Source of the DNA: Climacteris rufus
Lineage: Eukaryota > Chordata > Aves > Passeriformes > Climacteridae
NCBI GenBank assembly: GCA_013398175.1
Contig: VZRZ01005482.1
Coordinates: 857,369 to 921,368, forward strand
Length of the DNA stretch: 64,000 nt
Direction: 5' to 3'
Shown: positions 12,101 to 27,100 of the stretch, in pieces
Layout of the letters: every line of letters starts with the position of its first letter
Numbering within the stretch: position 1 is the first letter of the stretch
Notes under the pieces: model-generated
Seen by the model: the letters and a program-made list of their open reading frames with translations, nothing else
What the model was told of the DNA's origin: nothing
The model's database searches: none
Translations under genes and position numbers: made by a program

Positions 12101-15100
12101 ATGAATGTACCTCTCTTTGGGTAGCTGTAGAGAGTCTGAGAACTTGCTGGAACTACTCCCTGAATGCAGCTACACTTAAGCACACTGAAGGTCAGGAGGA
12201 ATTTACAGGAAGGAATGATAATACATAGTGTTGTGTCAGGAGGCTGTTGTAGCTGTAATTTCTTTTTTCTGCACTCATTGTCAGATGCAGATGAGCACTC
12301 TTATGGTAACAAATATGTCTGCACATAGCCATCCTTGATCCAGGCCAGGCATCCTTGCTCCCATGTGGTTCCAGAGCTGTTCATTTCCCCTGTGAAGAGC
12401 TTCTTTTAGTAGTGCTAAAACATACTCCTCTTCAAGACTCCTTCTTGGTCCTTCCAGCATGTTCACTTCTTGAGTTTCGTCGGAAACAAGTGTTTTCTAA
12501 TATTTAACATCAGTCAAAATTCAGCCATGTGTCTATTTTTTTGTAAGGCGTGGTTCTGGCTTGTTCTTTACAACCTAAAATGCAACCTGTTCCACTGCAT
12601 TTTGTAGTTCCTGGGGCTCTTAGTAGAGTCAGAGGGTAGGATTGGAATGTTCATAGGTGTTCAGAGGACACAGCCATTCTGATCTGATATTTGGTGAGAA
12701 TTCCGATGGACTGTTAGCTCTGAAAACAGCTTCTCTAAAAGATTTAGTTTTACCCTCCAGGTAATTTAATGTCTTCCAACCTAATTACATGAATTATATG
12801 TTTTGAGCAGTCACAATCTATGTGGGCACAGCTTCCATGTACACATGCAGCAAAGTTTGTCATTTAACATTCTCCTGTATCCATTATAATTGTGTCCATA
12901 TTAGTTAGCAACAAATGGATGATTGTTTCTATAACTTAGTGAGTGCACAAAGAAGTTTTTCCAGATCATGCACTGAGGTCTTATGGAGTCTACCTGAATA
13001 GACATGTATTTATAATGAGAAGGTTTTTTGGGTTTAACATTATTGATTAGTGTTTCTTGAATTGGATATCTATGCAGTAAAAGAACTTAAAAAGGATACA
13101 CCCAGGCTTCAGTGGTGAACCATGAAGAATGGCGAAATGCCCCAAACTTGACTGTGTGTGGGTGTATTTGTATTCAGTAAACTTGTATTCATTTCCCAAC
13201 CCCTTCCAGGTGTTTGAATGTGTTATAGCATAGTAGGAGCTATTCTCAGGCAGTGAATGTCACAGAATCATGAGTGAGATGTCCCCTTCTTATATCTGGG
13301 TCATGCAAAATTAATTGGTAATGTGACTGTAATTTAGAAAACACTCTAAATGCGGGAATGATTTTTTTTAGTCCATTGTTCATGTTTCAGGGAAACAGAC
13401 ATGAACATATGAGCAAAATTCATGGTTTGGGCACAGTACCTTGACTTGGGGCTCAGGTGTTGTTGCTTCTATTTTTTTAGTGACTAGTTAACATTAGCAG
13501 TCACCCTTATAATGATATGACATGTACTGCCTCCAAGTGTGGTGCCTGCCTACTCTGGCCATTAAAGAGGGCTGATTTAATCAGTAATGTGGTCTAGCTT
13601 CTGTGACATCCTTTGGCTGAAGAAGGGAGTCAAATACAGTCCTCCTTTCCCTATTGTAGCAAGAACTGTTCTAGAAATATTTGACAGAACTTCTTCGGTT
13701 GTTCTCACACCTGAATTTAGGTCAAGTTTCTGAGTTACTTTATTTAGAAAATGAATATTTTAAAGCTATTAAGGGAATACTTTCAGTGTGTAGTTATGTT
13801 ACTGTCAACAAAAGATGTGATTAAATAAATTGAATGTTGAAGATTTTCGGCTTATGGTTAACACCAGGTAATTAAAAGTAAGCGCTGCAGTGGGAGTACA
13901 TTATATATCAGCTGTACTCTTTACCTCATTAGCTGGGGTTTTGCATGTTTATGGAGCTAACTTGCAATTAAAAATGCCTTTAACGTATGCTTAACAAGGC
14001 CTTTTAGGTATTTGGAATGAAGTACTACAATTTAATTGAAATTGGTATAGCATAAATAGACGTCTTAGTAACATGTCAGATAAATCTCCATGCCTAACTT
14101 GTCACTTTGCATCTTTTCCTCTGATGTAGTCTGTAATGCTGGCTATAAGGCCTGACATTTAACTTGTATAGAAGATGGAGGCTCTCTCTTAACTTCAAAG
14201 AATGTTTTGATTTGTTCTGTAAATAAAACTTGATTGGCAAGATATGCTCAAATTCATGCCTTAGCTGTGTTTTTAAGGTGTGTGAACATTTGTATGTGCC
14301 TGCAGACACGTTTTAGGATTATTTTAGCTATGGTATGGCTTCTTTAATCGGTCTTCTGATCTGTATTAGAATACCAGTAGTAGAAGACTGTCAAGGCAAC
14401 CTTCAGTGTTGATAATTAACCTTAATGTGTAAATAGTTGCCTGAAATTGAAACCCAAATCTTGGGGAAACTAAGGTGAAAAGAAAAACCTAGCTGCTGAA
14501 CACTTATCCTGGTGATGTTCTAACTCTGTGCTTTTTGTCAGGGATTTTGTGGAATTGGATGAGATAGTAAAGTGTACCATAAAAAAGTGTACCTTTAGTC
14601 CTTTAGGTTAAGGACTAGGGTTATGAAAGATGATGAAAAAAGAAAGTAGAGAGGGAATGGTACTTTTGCAGGACATAGAAGTGTGAGTGCTAGATGTATA
14701 AACAAGGATCTCATCAGTGTGAGCCTTCACACACAATCTGATTTACTCACTTTTTGTCTTCACCTAGGAGTGTTGTTGTACCAACGAAGAAGTCAATCAT
14801 TTCCTCTTCTACAGCTGCTATTGGTATTCCTACAAATGCTGTCAGTGTGGTTTCTTCTGTAGATTCAGCCCAAGCACCAGATTTGTCAGGAGAATCTCCT
14901 GGTAAGTAAGGATTAAGTTAAACAACTTAAATAGCAGTGTTTCCTCTGTTGCTTCAATCACCATTCACTCTGAATACAAGTAAAATAAAGAAAATAATTA
15001 TGAAAGTAGTGTGGTATTAAAAAACCCTGCAAAGTTTGCAACAAATTCAAATGGCTGAGCAATATTTGTCTTAATTTCAAGATTTCTCACTGTTTTGCTA

Positions 15101-18100
15101 AAGCAAGCATGCTATGTTAACTTGTATTTAGTACAAATATGATGTATTCTACAGACTACTTTTTGTTACAGGTTAACAATGTAAAATATTTATAAATTGT
15201 AGGATGTTTGTCCAAGGATATATGTGTTAGTGCTAAGTAGAACTGAAAAATATATACAAGTGTTTCCAATAGCTTTAGCCTGAGGTCAAATTCAGTGTTG
15301 ATGCTAAACTAATTGCTTTGGACAGTTTTTTCAGTAGGGACAAAATTGAGTAAGTTGTTTATAAGCAAGTGTTCCTTTGAACCCTTAGTCTCTCCAGTTG
15401 TTCTGTAGGAGAAAAATGATGTTTAACCTTAAGTGCTGTGTCAAAGCATGCTTTTCTACTTAGCCATGACTTGGAGTCACAAGGCTGTGTAGGATCTTTG
15501 TGCTCGTGAAGTTTGACTTCAAGACTTAGATCAGATTTGCATCTTAATCAAGGAAATCTCAAGCTATGCCTGATTATTGGTGGTTTGTTCAGTGTTCAGG
15601 TTTTTTGGTTCCTGGTTATGTGAACTTAACTCTAAGCTGCAAAGACTGGGGAAATACTGCAGTCTGTTATCATGTCCTCTTGTGTGTCTGGAAGGTATTT
15701 GTTCCCATCTTCAACTTCCCATTTCATTTCTTGGAAAAATCAAAAAGGTTTTGTTCCAGTCATTCTAAAGTAAAAGGAAAACTATTGAAACATGGTATGG
15801 TCTTGCTCTCTGTAAAAGGGAGAATCCATTTTGTCACCAAAGCTGAAGGAGGTAGCACTATACTAATATAGGAGCAATGTTTGAAGTAGGGGAATTAGCT
15901 GTATTTTGAAATGTCACAGTTCTTTGGGGAAGCTTGGCTGTGATCAGCTAATCTGTTTTAAAAATAATAAAATCTTACCTACATTGAAATTGTTTAAAAT
16001 AATTGCTAATTTGGTAATTTCTGACTGGTTTACCCAGGTTAGATATGGGCTTAATTATTACAATTTCTGAAGTAAGTATTCACTTGCTTTTGATAAAAAC
16101 AAAACAGACGAACATTGATTTTCAGATTTAGTCAATCTTTTAGGAACATGTAGAAGAAAAAAACAAAGGGTGCTCCTGTCCCTGTAGAATGTATGAGAAA
16201 TCCAGACAATAAACAATACTAATGTGGTTTGTAACCGTGTGACTGCCATCATGTCTGGAAGTTTTTGGCAGAAATTGGACATGTAATCTGAACTGATATG
16301 CATAAAAAGAAACTAATCAGGATTAAAATTAGACATGTTTAGACTGGCAATATAATTGATTAAAAGAAAAAGTAAAGGGATTAATGAAATCATGCCTTAA
16401 ACAGATTAAAACATGAGATTGTTCTTTTTTCCCTGTAAAATAATGGCATGGAAACAAAAATTTTTCGGAGTTGGAGTGGTTTACATCCAGTGTTGCTCAT
16501 GTAAATTGCATGCATTTGAGTTTGAAATAAAAGTCTCTGTAAGGTCTTAATTGTTTTTTTGTTTGAGGATGGAAGTATCAATAAGCAAGCTTCCTATAAA
16601 AGCAAAATATAATTAATGTAATTTTCTACTGAGTTCAAATCACACATTCTTTCACTAATTTTCATTTTCATGCAGCAGAGAATTAATGCATTGTTTTCAT
16701 TTTTCCAGCTAACATTCGTTATAAGTCTGTTTACTTTTGTAATTAAGAAAAGAAATTAATAACATCCTTTCTTAAAAAGTGCTGAGATTAGGGGCTTATG
16801 TAGTGAATATAAATTTGGGACTATTTCATGCCTCATGTGAAGGCTATTTATTAAATATTATTACTACATTTAAAAGTACATCTCATCTAGTTTTTTCTAA
16901 AGTGAGTTTTGTATACATTTGTTCGATAGATTTTAAAATCTGATAAAGTAAGCAGAACCTTAATATAGGAATATATAATGCTTTACAGTAAAGGCTTGAG
17001 TAGATTTAGTCCAAAATAAAGATGAAAGTGATATGTGGACATGGAAATGGGATTAAACAGCAGGTGATAATGCTCAATTTGGGAATAAGTTTTATATAGT
17101 ATGTGAGCATCCTCCATTTGTAGATGTGATGCTAGAATTGCTTGGTCAAGGTAGGAACTATGTTGAAATATCAGTCAGTCTGTGTGGTTCCAGATGCCTC
17201 CATTGCCATTTTATGTGTGCTCAGAATTCATCAGTCTCCTTCCCAGTAACTTTTCCTGAAGTTTGCATCTTGCCTGTAGCTCAAGGGCTGTGAGCATTTC
17301 AGATATTTACTGCTTAAGATGCTCCCAAGCTTGTATCTTGTGGATGTGTCTTATCCTGGCCTACTAGATGCCAAGTGTTGACAAGTTGGAAAGAGAACCA
17401 TCCAAGATCACTCTGTTCCTCTCATCCTTTGAAAGAGGGTGAAAACATGTTTTGGCCTCAGACACTGGCCGTTTTGCAGAAGTTTCTTCACCTTTACTCA
17501 ACCAATCTGCAGAGTATTTCCCGGCACAAAAAGCCTTTCCTGAACACAAATATGCCTCTTGTGATCTGAACTTTCCCGTTGGTATGTTGCTGATGGCTGA
17601 TCTTTGGGTTGTTGGTTTGCTGGAATCTTGGAAATGAATGGAGAAGATAAAGCTTGATGGCCCATGTTGAGTTAATCATTGAATGCCTACTACAGAGGGT
17701 GGTATTGAACAAGAGTGTATTTGCTAGTAGTAATCTAAGGAGCAATTCACTGGAGTTATTTCTTCCTTGGGTTGTCTCACAGGCTGCCTGTGAGATGTGA
17801 CGCAGAGATTTTGCCCATGCTGTGTTCAGGAAGGGCTACTGCTAAGACAAGGCTAATATTTGGACAGACAGGACTTGGCTGAGCTGCCTGAGCTATTGTG
17901 AATGTGCCAGCGGGACGCCTGTGTTTTTGTTTGTCAGTTTTCATTTTAACTGTTTCCATTACAGTTGTAATGTTCTGAAGTGGTGGGAATTCTTTTGGTG
18001 AGAAGTGTTTTGCTGTTTGCATTCCCACTGTTTTCTCTGATGCTCTGAGTTTTTCTGTTTATGTACTTGAAGGATTTCACATGTGTTTTATTAGTGCTTC

Positions 18101-21100
18101 ACTCCAAAGAATGCAGTCTTGGGGCTTTCACTATTTAGTTTCCAAATGGTTGTTCAAATACCATTTCTATGAAGAGGGAGTATGAAAAGTCTTTGGGAAG
18201 CAGGGGTGAATTGTCTCTTGTCCTTCTGATGTTCTGAATGTAGAAAACACTGAGAAGTTCCACTCAGTTTCTGTTGCCTGCCTCCTCCCCTTCCTACTTG
18301 AAATTCTTGGAGTTTCACTTGTTTTTCCTCTGACGCACACAGAGTTGCCTACAGGATTTTTCCTTCTCTGGGCAAGCCATTCCCCAAAGTTGTAAACAAA
18401 GCCATGTCAAAGGCTGAGGTGAAAAAGTAGGTGAGTGCTTGGAAGAAACATGAGGATAAGCAGTAACAAGAGATAAAAACAGAGGTGTGACTCCTGAATT
18501 CTAGTCCAATGCATAGGAAAATGTAAATTTTCTACGACAGCTGACTGTTTTGCAAAGATGAATGGTATTCATTGATTTTTATACATAGGTGAAAATGCAT
18601 TTGAAGTCATGCAGTAAAATAAATTAGCAGGAGACAAGCTAAAGTAAGAAAAATGATTGTGAAGTGAGTTACCATCAATGCAGAGGTGGTTCAAGCAATT
18701 CACTGGATTATAGTAATTATTTCAAAGAGAATTCCAACTTAACAGTAACACTAGTTGAAGGCTGGTTACCAAAGCAGAATGACACCTTTAAAAATCTCAA
18801 ATGCTGGTGATATGCAATGGAAATGGCTTACTCCTGTGTCAATATAAAAACTATTTTAAAGCAACTTCTCTTGAGAGAAGTTTTCACCATTGTTTCATGA
18901 AATCTGTTTTGGTTTAGCCTACAGATGTGTTTATGTAGCAGATCCCTTATATTAGCTTGTAAAACCTTTCATTGTAGACTTGCATTGTGCACTTCCAGCC
19001 CTGGAAGTGTATTTTTGAATGACCTCATTATTTTGCTAGATACCTCTTTCACAAAGGGCACTGGTTTATTCATGTAGGGTAGATTTGTTGTACAAAATTA
19101 AGAGATATGGTTATTTAATTCAGCCTTGAAGTTTTTTTAACCTCATCCCCATCTTCACAAAGTGTATCATCATGTGCTGCCTGTGTATTGCCAAGTGCAC
19201 TTTGTAAGTGTAAATGCCAAAGTGTAAGGATCTTGCACAAGGAGTTTTTTAACAATATTTTATTGCTGAGACACTACCTGTTTAGACCCTTGGGGACCTT
19301 GAATAAACAATAAGGTTTCGCTGTAAGGGTGCTAGACAGATGATCTATTTGCATTTTCTTTTATGTTCTTGCAAATGTCTGTAAACCTGTCAGTTTGAAG
19401 GAGCCAGTTTATCAGTGAAAGGATAAGGAAGAGATAAGTCAGTTTAGTTCCACATGTTTGAAGTAGCTACTGCACTTACCCACATGTGTGTTGTGGATGA
19501 AAATATGCTACTGAAGTATTTTTGTCTTTTTTACTAAAGGCAGAAAAGAAGTAGGATAAAAAGCCACCTCTGAGTTAAATAAAGTAAAAAATGAACTTTC
19601 ACAAAAAAAAAAAATTTGCATGCAAAAGCCACTATGCCTAATCCCATGGAAAAAACCCTGAAATTCTCAGGTGTGATAAAACCGAGATTCACCCCTTTTA
19701 GTGAAATATATCTGAGTTTGGAATGTGGATTTAGCTGTTGCTAAGCCCAAAGAAATTCGGGCCATAAATATCCTTACATCTTCAAAAGAAGTATCAGTTT
19801 ATATAGGTGCCTGCCTTATGCTTTGTCAAATTCCAATTATCAGTGCTTTTTCTGTTATATCTATATTTAAAAACTGATTTTAACTTAAAATTCCATTGTT
19901 TTACATTTATACCTTATCTGTTTTGTACAGTTTGTTTTTATTTCTAGAAGAAAAAATAATCATGTCCTGCGTTGTCAGTGATTTCCTTTGCCTCCCACTC
20001 AAACTATTTTTACCAGTTGTGTTGAAAAAACGGAAAACCCAAAGAAACCTCAACCCATCCCAAAAAGTAAAACAAACAACAAAAAAAGCCAAGGTAACCT
20101 AGGTTGAGTGTGTTTCTTTATCAGCCTCATGATGGCTATTATGCCCTTTCATTGTCCTTGCAGATGTTTCCCTTGACTTTTTTTTCTCCTGATTTTTCCT
20201 TCAGTTACTTTGCTGATGGCCTAAATACTGCATAGAATTATTTTCATCTTGTTTTATTGTAAAACTCATGCTGCTATGCTGTGTTGTGAAGTCTTACTTT
20301 ATGCTGATGAAATGATCCTTGCATTTAATAGGGTGGGATTTTAGTTATATATACTACTGACTTTAAAATAAATACCCAATAAGTAATGAATTACTGGTGC
20401 CAGATTTTAAATGTAGTAAAAAGCATGTGAGCATTTCTATATCAAGACATTCTGATTGCACAATCTGTGTGCTGAGAGAACTTTATTATTTTGAAGGCTT
20501 TGTAGGCCATTTCAGGTTGGTACTGTGCCAGACTACCCAGATCAATATGCTGATTTCCCCTTATGGACAGTGCCTGTCTCTAAATCCACTTCTGGCCATG
20601 TGGGCTACAGAGTATTTTCAAGTTAGAGGGACTTGTTAAATGAGAGTAGGGATGTTCGGCTTTAGGGCAAAAGCTGGGTATTCTAGTCAAATTATATAAA
20701 TATAAAGTTTGCAATGAAAAATGATACATAGTTGTAAAACAGTCATAGTTGTTTTAAAGTCTAAATCAAAAATAAAAGGGAAAAAAATTGTAGCTGTGAA
20801 GTATCTGACAAACAACCGCTGAATCATGTGGCTTGTTGCCTAATGTGGCCTCTGTTTTGTTTTTCTGTGCGGGAGGCTCTGTTGTAATTTTCAGCACATC
20901 TTTTGACAGCTTTTCCTTTGGGAATACCCAAAATACTCTTTGGTGGTTTGACTACAGAAAACTAGTTCTTAAAGAAATGGAATTATATCCATGAAAATAT
21001 TGAAAATATTTGCAAAATCTTGCCATCACTGTTGAAACTTTCAGGAATATATATTTGATTAGCCTTTCTTAGATAAATTATTTAGGATACAATGCCCAGA

Positions 21101-24100
21101 AGATTTCTGTTTCACTTTGCTCTCAGCTAATGCTTTCCTCACCACTTCCTTGTCCTCATTTCTGTATGGCCCACTCACCTTCCTCCTGAGCACATCATCC
21201 CCACCCAGAGTCAGCATAAGAGCTTCAGGTTGAATCTATGAAAAGTCTGAGTGAAACACATTCACAAAGATCTCCTGCCTCTGAAGAGAGAAAAAGAAAT
21301 AAGAGCAAAACTTTTCATTGTTTTGATGCTATAGTTTATTCAATTAGTTTCAGTGCTGTCTTTGAAACAAGATTAGAGAAAAACACCTTCTTTGAACAGA
21401 AAAAAAACCACCCCACCCACCACAAACTCCTGACATTTCTTGGAGGAAGCTCTGAGTGCCAGAGTTTTGGAGCAGAGTTTGAAATTTGACAGGAGAAACA
21501 AATTCACTGTCTCAGGGATCTGTCTTTGCCATCTCTTTTCAAATCTTCTTCACTTCAAGTTGAAAGACTTGGAGGAGTAGCAGTTGACACATTTTGGTAG
21601 ACAATTTCAAGATCTCAGCAACTGATTTCCAGACAGGTTGCATTTAAGTGAATTAACTAACTCCATTGTCGGTGGGACCATCAGGAATTTTTCTATAGTT
21701 ATAGTTCTGAGAAGGGTCATGTCTTTGCTAAGGTGGATGTGAGAACTGAAATGATTAAACTCTTCTTTCATGCTTTTTTCCTTTTTTTTCCCCCTCTACT
21801 CCTTTCTAGCATCATAAGAATCTGAAACTGGCAAGGTGAGAGGAAAGAGAAAGGACAGGGTCTAGGGGTGGAAAGAGATAGGATTGCAGATGGACTAGAA
21901 GCAGCCGTGCTCCTGGGAAATGCACAGAAACCTGTCTGCTAAGATTCATTCCTCTCTATAGCTTGGAATGCGGTGTAAGATTTGTGAGTCACCATTCCTA
22001 TCCTGGCAGAAAATATCTGTGAAGTCTCTGGCTGTCTTGCTTGCCCCCTGTTCATCATTACTAATACCAATCCATACTGCAGTATGGAGGTTGTATTTCT
22101 CCTTATATACTGAACAGCACAATTTAATATTTACAGATTCCTCCTGTGCTGATGAGAGCCGTGTAGTGTCAATTTGACATAACACAACTGCTTTTTTTTT
22201 TTTTTTGTAAGTGTAGGATACATAAATGACCCAGTCTTCCCTATCAACCTTTGAATAATTGATGTGGTAAAGTTAATAACTCATAAATGAGGTTATACCA
22301 CTGCCATCATGCTAATGACACTGGCAGTGCAATGGAAAATTTTATCATAACTGTCTCTGTCAGAGTCCTAGTGTTGCAAAAATTTAAGCCAGGCCTTTGA
22401 AAATACTCGCTCATTGTTTTCTGCATGATTTTGATGCAAATATGTATTTTAATTTGAGACAAAAATATTAAGTTTTCTGTGCAAGCTGTTTGAAATTAGA
22501 TGAACACTTCCAGTAAGCAAAGGAGATGGTTTAAAGCATTTTCATTTGGCTTGATGTTACTATATATTAATATTATTATATATATTAGCACGTTACAGGA
22601 ATATTAAAGGTGTAAGACATTGTATTCACTGCTAGTGCTGTAAATATTATTATATTTGTTTAAAGGAATCATGGCTTATAAGATCAGAAGGGATCGCTGC
22701 AGCCTAGTCTGACTTCCTTCACAAAACACACTGCAATGCTTCCTTGAATTTCTTTCTACTTGTGCTAAAGCAACATTTTAAAAAGCTTGCCATAGCATAC
22801 CTGGTAAATATGAATGCAAATAAATAGGACTCTTACGAAAAAAAAATGTTTGAGGTACGAAGAGGTGAAAGGATTTCACCTACTCTCACACAGCTCTTGA
22901 AAACCATGGTTTCTCTGAGGTCGACCTCAAGGCTTTACTTTCTGGTCCAGTTTTCTAACCTCTGGAATGTTTTCTTATGTAATTTGTTTATTATTGCTTT
23001 CTCTTGTAGGGAGGGGATCATCTAATTCAAAATTGCCATCTGTTCCTACAGTTTCTTCAGTGCCTGAGGATTCTGCCTCCAATATGAGGTAACTTCTCCA
23101 GTTGATCGGAACAGCTGTGCTGTGGTTCATGTTATTGATATCAGAGTTGATATTCTGATTCCACAGAACTGAAGAATGTTCTTTTGCTGATGTTCAATAC
23201 CTGATGAAGGTTTGAGAAAGTATTGAGTGTTGGATTATTAATTCCTTTTTACACATGTATATCACTTAAATGTTGTCAAAATCTATATTCCTTTTTACAA
23301 AATTTCAGTAACTTCCTTCTTTTGTTGCTAATCACCTGTATCTCTCTACTAGTATTACAGACAGGCTTGAGCATGCTTTGGAAAAAGCTGCCCCACTTCT
23401 GAGAGAGATTTTTGTGGATTTTGCTCCCTTTCTTTCTCGGACTCTTTTGGGCAGCCATGGGCAGGAGTTGCTGATAGAAGGTACAAGTAAGTTTCCATTA
23501 AAAAAAGGGGTTTTTTGTGTGATTTGTTTTGCCTTGGAGACTCAAAATTTCTTTATTTAGAAGCTTTCTTCCTGCCTTCCCAAACAGTTCTGTCCACTGG
23601 ATTTCAGTGCCTTCTGTTCTTTCTGTCTTTAGCCCTCTGAGGTCATTGTCATTGCCTCCTCATCTTTCTCATCTCTGCCACCTCTTTGTGTCCATCTCAT
23701 TGTTTCCTGTGGGACCAAATGCATTGTCTCTTCCTTAGTCTTCCTGGGAATTTGTCCCATAGAAACTGGTATACGAAAAGTGTTTTGTGAGCTTTAAATG
23801 AAAATTGAGTGTGAAACAAACTATATAGTGTAGAAAGTGGAGTATAAAGACCTGGCACTTTTGCTGTGATGTTGTAACAGAACTTTTTCTGGGAACTATG
23901 TCAGTAGAGCATGTTCTGGCCTCTCTCTTGCATGTGAGTCTGCTTCTGTCTCTGTGGTTTCTAATTGGAAGGCAGCCATACAGGTAAGAGGAATACATTG
24001 TGAGTACTGAGAAGAATTCTGACAAGATGAAGATTCATGTGCACAGCAATGATCATGGCTCTTCCTGGTGGAAGAGTGGCATGAAATGATTGAGATTGAG

Positions 24101-27100
24101 GCGATGGAGTTTTCTTTCTACTTAACAATGAGGCTCAGTTCTGCAATGCAGACATCAATGTCCTGAATTAAAAGAATTGTGTCTACTGGAACACGGTGAA
24201 TTCAGTAGTGAACACCAGCTTTTCAATTTGCTCATATAAATTGCCTTGTCCACTGGTTTTTAGAGTGAAATTTGCAGATTTTGTCCACTTGAAGAAATTA
24301 CTTAAATTGGAGCCTGAGCTTATTGCAACTTCGAGTGATAAGTGCACTCGTGATAGAATCTCCTGGTTGCTTAACTGGAGCTGGTCCTTTGCACATGAAC
24401 TGTATTTGCACTAACAGGTCTAGTTTCTTCCTAGGGAATTAAAATTCTTTAAAAAACATTCTTGAGACTACTTATTTCTTGGGTTAGGACAGTTTCTTGG
24501 GTTCATCTTGTTCGTAGTGCTGAATATGAACATTGTCAGAAACACAGAGTATCAAACACTGCTAAGGGTTTCACTAGAGACTGGTGATGTCAAAATTGAT
24601 ATTTCATTAAGCTTCACTGATATTGAAGTTATTTAGCTTAGGAGTTTAGCTTGCTTACTGTTTGGGGTAGGAGAAAATGGAAGGAAGAAGTGTCTGAATG
24701 GCCTTCTGTGACATTCAAAAAGATGGGATTCTACTTTTGTTTATGCATGTGGGCATCATTTTAGCTGATAAACATTTTAATGGAAGCTGCTTTGTGAATA
24801 AATTTATTTCATTCGTTTAATAAGAAAAAAACAGAAAAGCAATTTTTCTGATAGATGTATTTGCCAGGGAAGTGAATACCCTATTTTAGTTACATTTTTT
24901 CCTTCTCTGAAGGTAAACATAATCTGGTTCAAAGTATTTTGACTGTAGTATATATCTATATCTGTCTCTATATGAGTATTTATTTCATGAATTGAAAAAA
25001 ATAAACACACAAAACCAATTTTTGGGCCTAAAACCCCATTACAGACAAACCCAAAACAAAATGTGAATACAAATAATAATAGTCAAATTAGTTTATAAAC
25101 AACTGAAAATATATAATAGGTTACTGCTTGCACTTCTGCTTAGGTTTAGTGTGGGGTTAAGGGTCAAAGTACTAATAAGAGTGTTTGGGATGTCTGCTGC
25201 CATGAAACAAAATGGAAACTTGATTGATAGCTGGGGGCTGAAAGGAGAACGTGCAATGGAGAAGGCAAAGGTCATAAAGCCATTTCCCTTCTCTGCATAT
25301 ATAATGACCCAATCCTTCAAGAAATAGCAAAATGTAGATACAGTGGATTAATGTAACATATGTTAACCACACTTCTGATCATTTTGACATACAAACGTTT
25401 ATGAAACTGTGAATAATGGAAGTGGATATTACTATTAGCTGCTTCTTTAAGATGGAAGGCATGGAATTTATGATTTCCTTCTCACATATGTACTTTTATT
25501 TTGTGCTGATATAATAGAAAATGGAACTGGAGGTGGTATGAAAATTTCAGTTTTCTTTTCTTTGTCAAAATGCTTCTTATCTATTGCACTTCAGAATAGT
25601 TTGTGTTAATAGCTGGTGCCATATAAGCATGCATTTATGTATACTTTTATTCCTTTTGTAGGTCTTGTGTGTATGAAATCCAGCAGTTCAGTTGTGGAGC
25701 TGGTGATGCTCCTTTGCTCTCAGGTGAGATTCAAGTATCAGTGTCTGAAATTGCTGTGTTAGAACACAATGGAAATTATAGTTAAAATTTTACTTTAAAT
25801 TTTACTTATAAGTTCATGTGTAATAGGTAAAAAGGTAATGTACAAGGCCTTTTGATTAAAAACAATCCATAGTAATTGTGTCTGTTCGAGTGGGTTTTTG
25901 TTACCTTGCTGTTGAGCATTTACATAACCTTGAAGGTGGTGTGCCTACGTGATTCTGTGCTGTCATTTTTGTAAGATAAAATAGGATCAATAAAATATTA
26001 AAGAAACAGTTGGATTTCTGCATCTTGACATGCTGAATCCTCTGGGATAAATAGAATTTTTCCTTTTGTGTAGAGGTTATGAAACAAGTGATAAATACTT
26101 TTGAAACCCTGTCATTCTTAATTGATTTGACAAGTACTAAGAATTCAAGAAAAATTTAAGAAAGCAACCTGGGTTGTCATCAGTTTGGGACATTCTACAT
26201 TCCTAAAGGCAAAGTGATTGTAGATCTATAAGAACTTGAGAATTGCCTGTTCCTGTGGTTCAAAAAGAGACAGAGCCTAAGGAACTTTCCTAAAATTGTA
26301 TATGCTGCATTAATTGGATTTTCCTTTTTGGTTTCTTGCTTGTTTGTTTTTTTTTTTTTTTGTAATTAAATGGAAGACTGTTTTTATTGAGCCTTTCTTT
26401 TGGTGCCTTAAAATTATACCTTTCTGGTAGTAAATTCCCCTACTTAAAACTTTAAAATAGCCTTTTTTAATGGGAATGGTATTGGTCTAGAGGTCAAGGG
26501 TTCTGACCCATTTCAAAACCTTTGACCTTCATTTACAACCCCTATGGTTTGCTTGCCTGACGAATAAGGATAATGCAAAATTAATGTTTCTTCACATCGA
26601 TTTATTCGTTTTAGTGCCTATATTGCCAAATTTATTTAGAGTGTGCTGATAGACATTTCATGAATACAAATGAAAGAATCATAGAAGGTGTGAAAAATCG
26701 ATAGTCTACATTGTCAATAAAGTGCAATAAGAACAATTACTTCTGGAGATTACACCTAATAGATTTTACAATGAACTAGTGAAGAGTAGTTATGTTTTCT
26801 AGGGAGGTTATTATTAATGAATGTAACTAGAACTTTGCTCATCTAGCTTTCCATCTTCCTCAGGAAATAGAATATCATTTTACTGTGAAAGGAATTTAAT
26901 ATTCCTTATGGAACTTTTGGAATTTAGAGATTGTTATTTTACATATGGCATTACTGGAAGTGAACACTGTTCACAACTTCTAGAATATGAACTTGCAGCT
27001 GATTTAAATTAGAAAAGAATCTTTGCTACCAAGAAATCCATCTACACGTTTTACTGTTAATTCAGGAATGTGTTAAAGTAAAACTAACCTGAGTATTAAA

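Larger units (their letters stand above)
4798..14767 (+). other. NBEA intron, 10.0 kb
   Basis: A long GT-AG intron (GTAATG donor, TTCACCTAG acceptor). It holds a T12 run at 7854-7865, a pyrimidine-rich stretch at about 9066-9160, a 12-bp hairpin at 10250-10278, and an orphan ORF at 10924-11124. Around 5.9-6.4 kb the sequence is richer in G+C than its surroundings and has overlapping ORFs on both strands, none recognisable. I see no complete transposon. Confidence 0.85.
14902..23009 (+). other. NBEA intron, 8.1 kb
   Basis: A GT-AG intron with a GTAAGT donor and a TTTCTCTTGTAG acceptor. It carries A-rich patches near 19600 and 20015-20095, a T15 run at 22192-22206, and decayed CR1 and MIR-like sequence at 22667-22966 just before the acceptor. 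There is also a 9-bp perfect hairpin at 18863-18882. The remaining stretches show nothing that I recognise. Confidence 0.85.
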
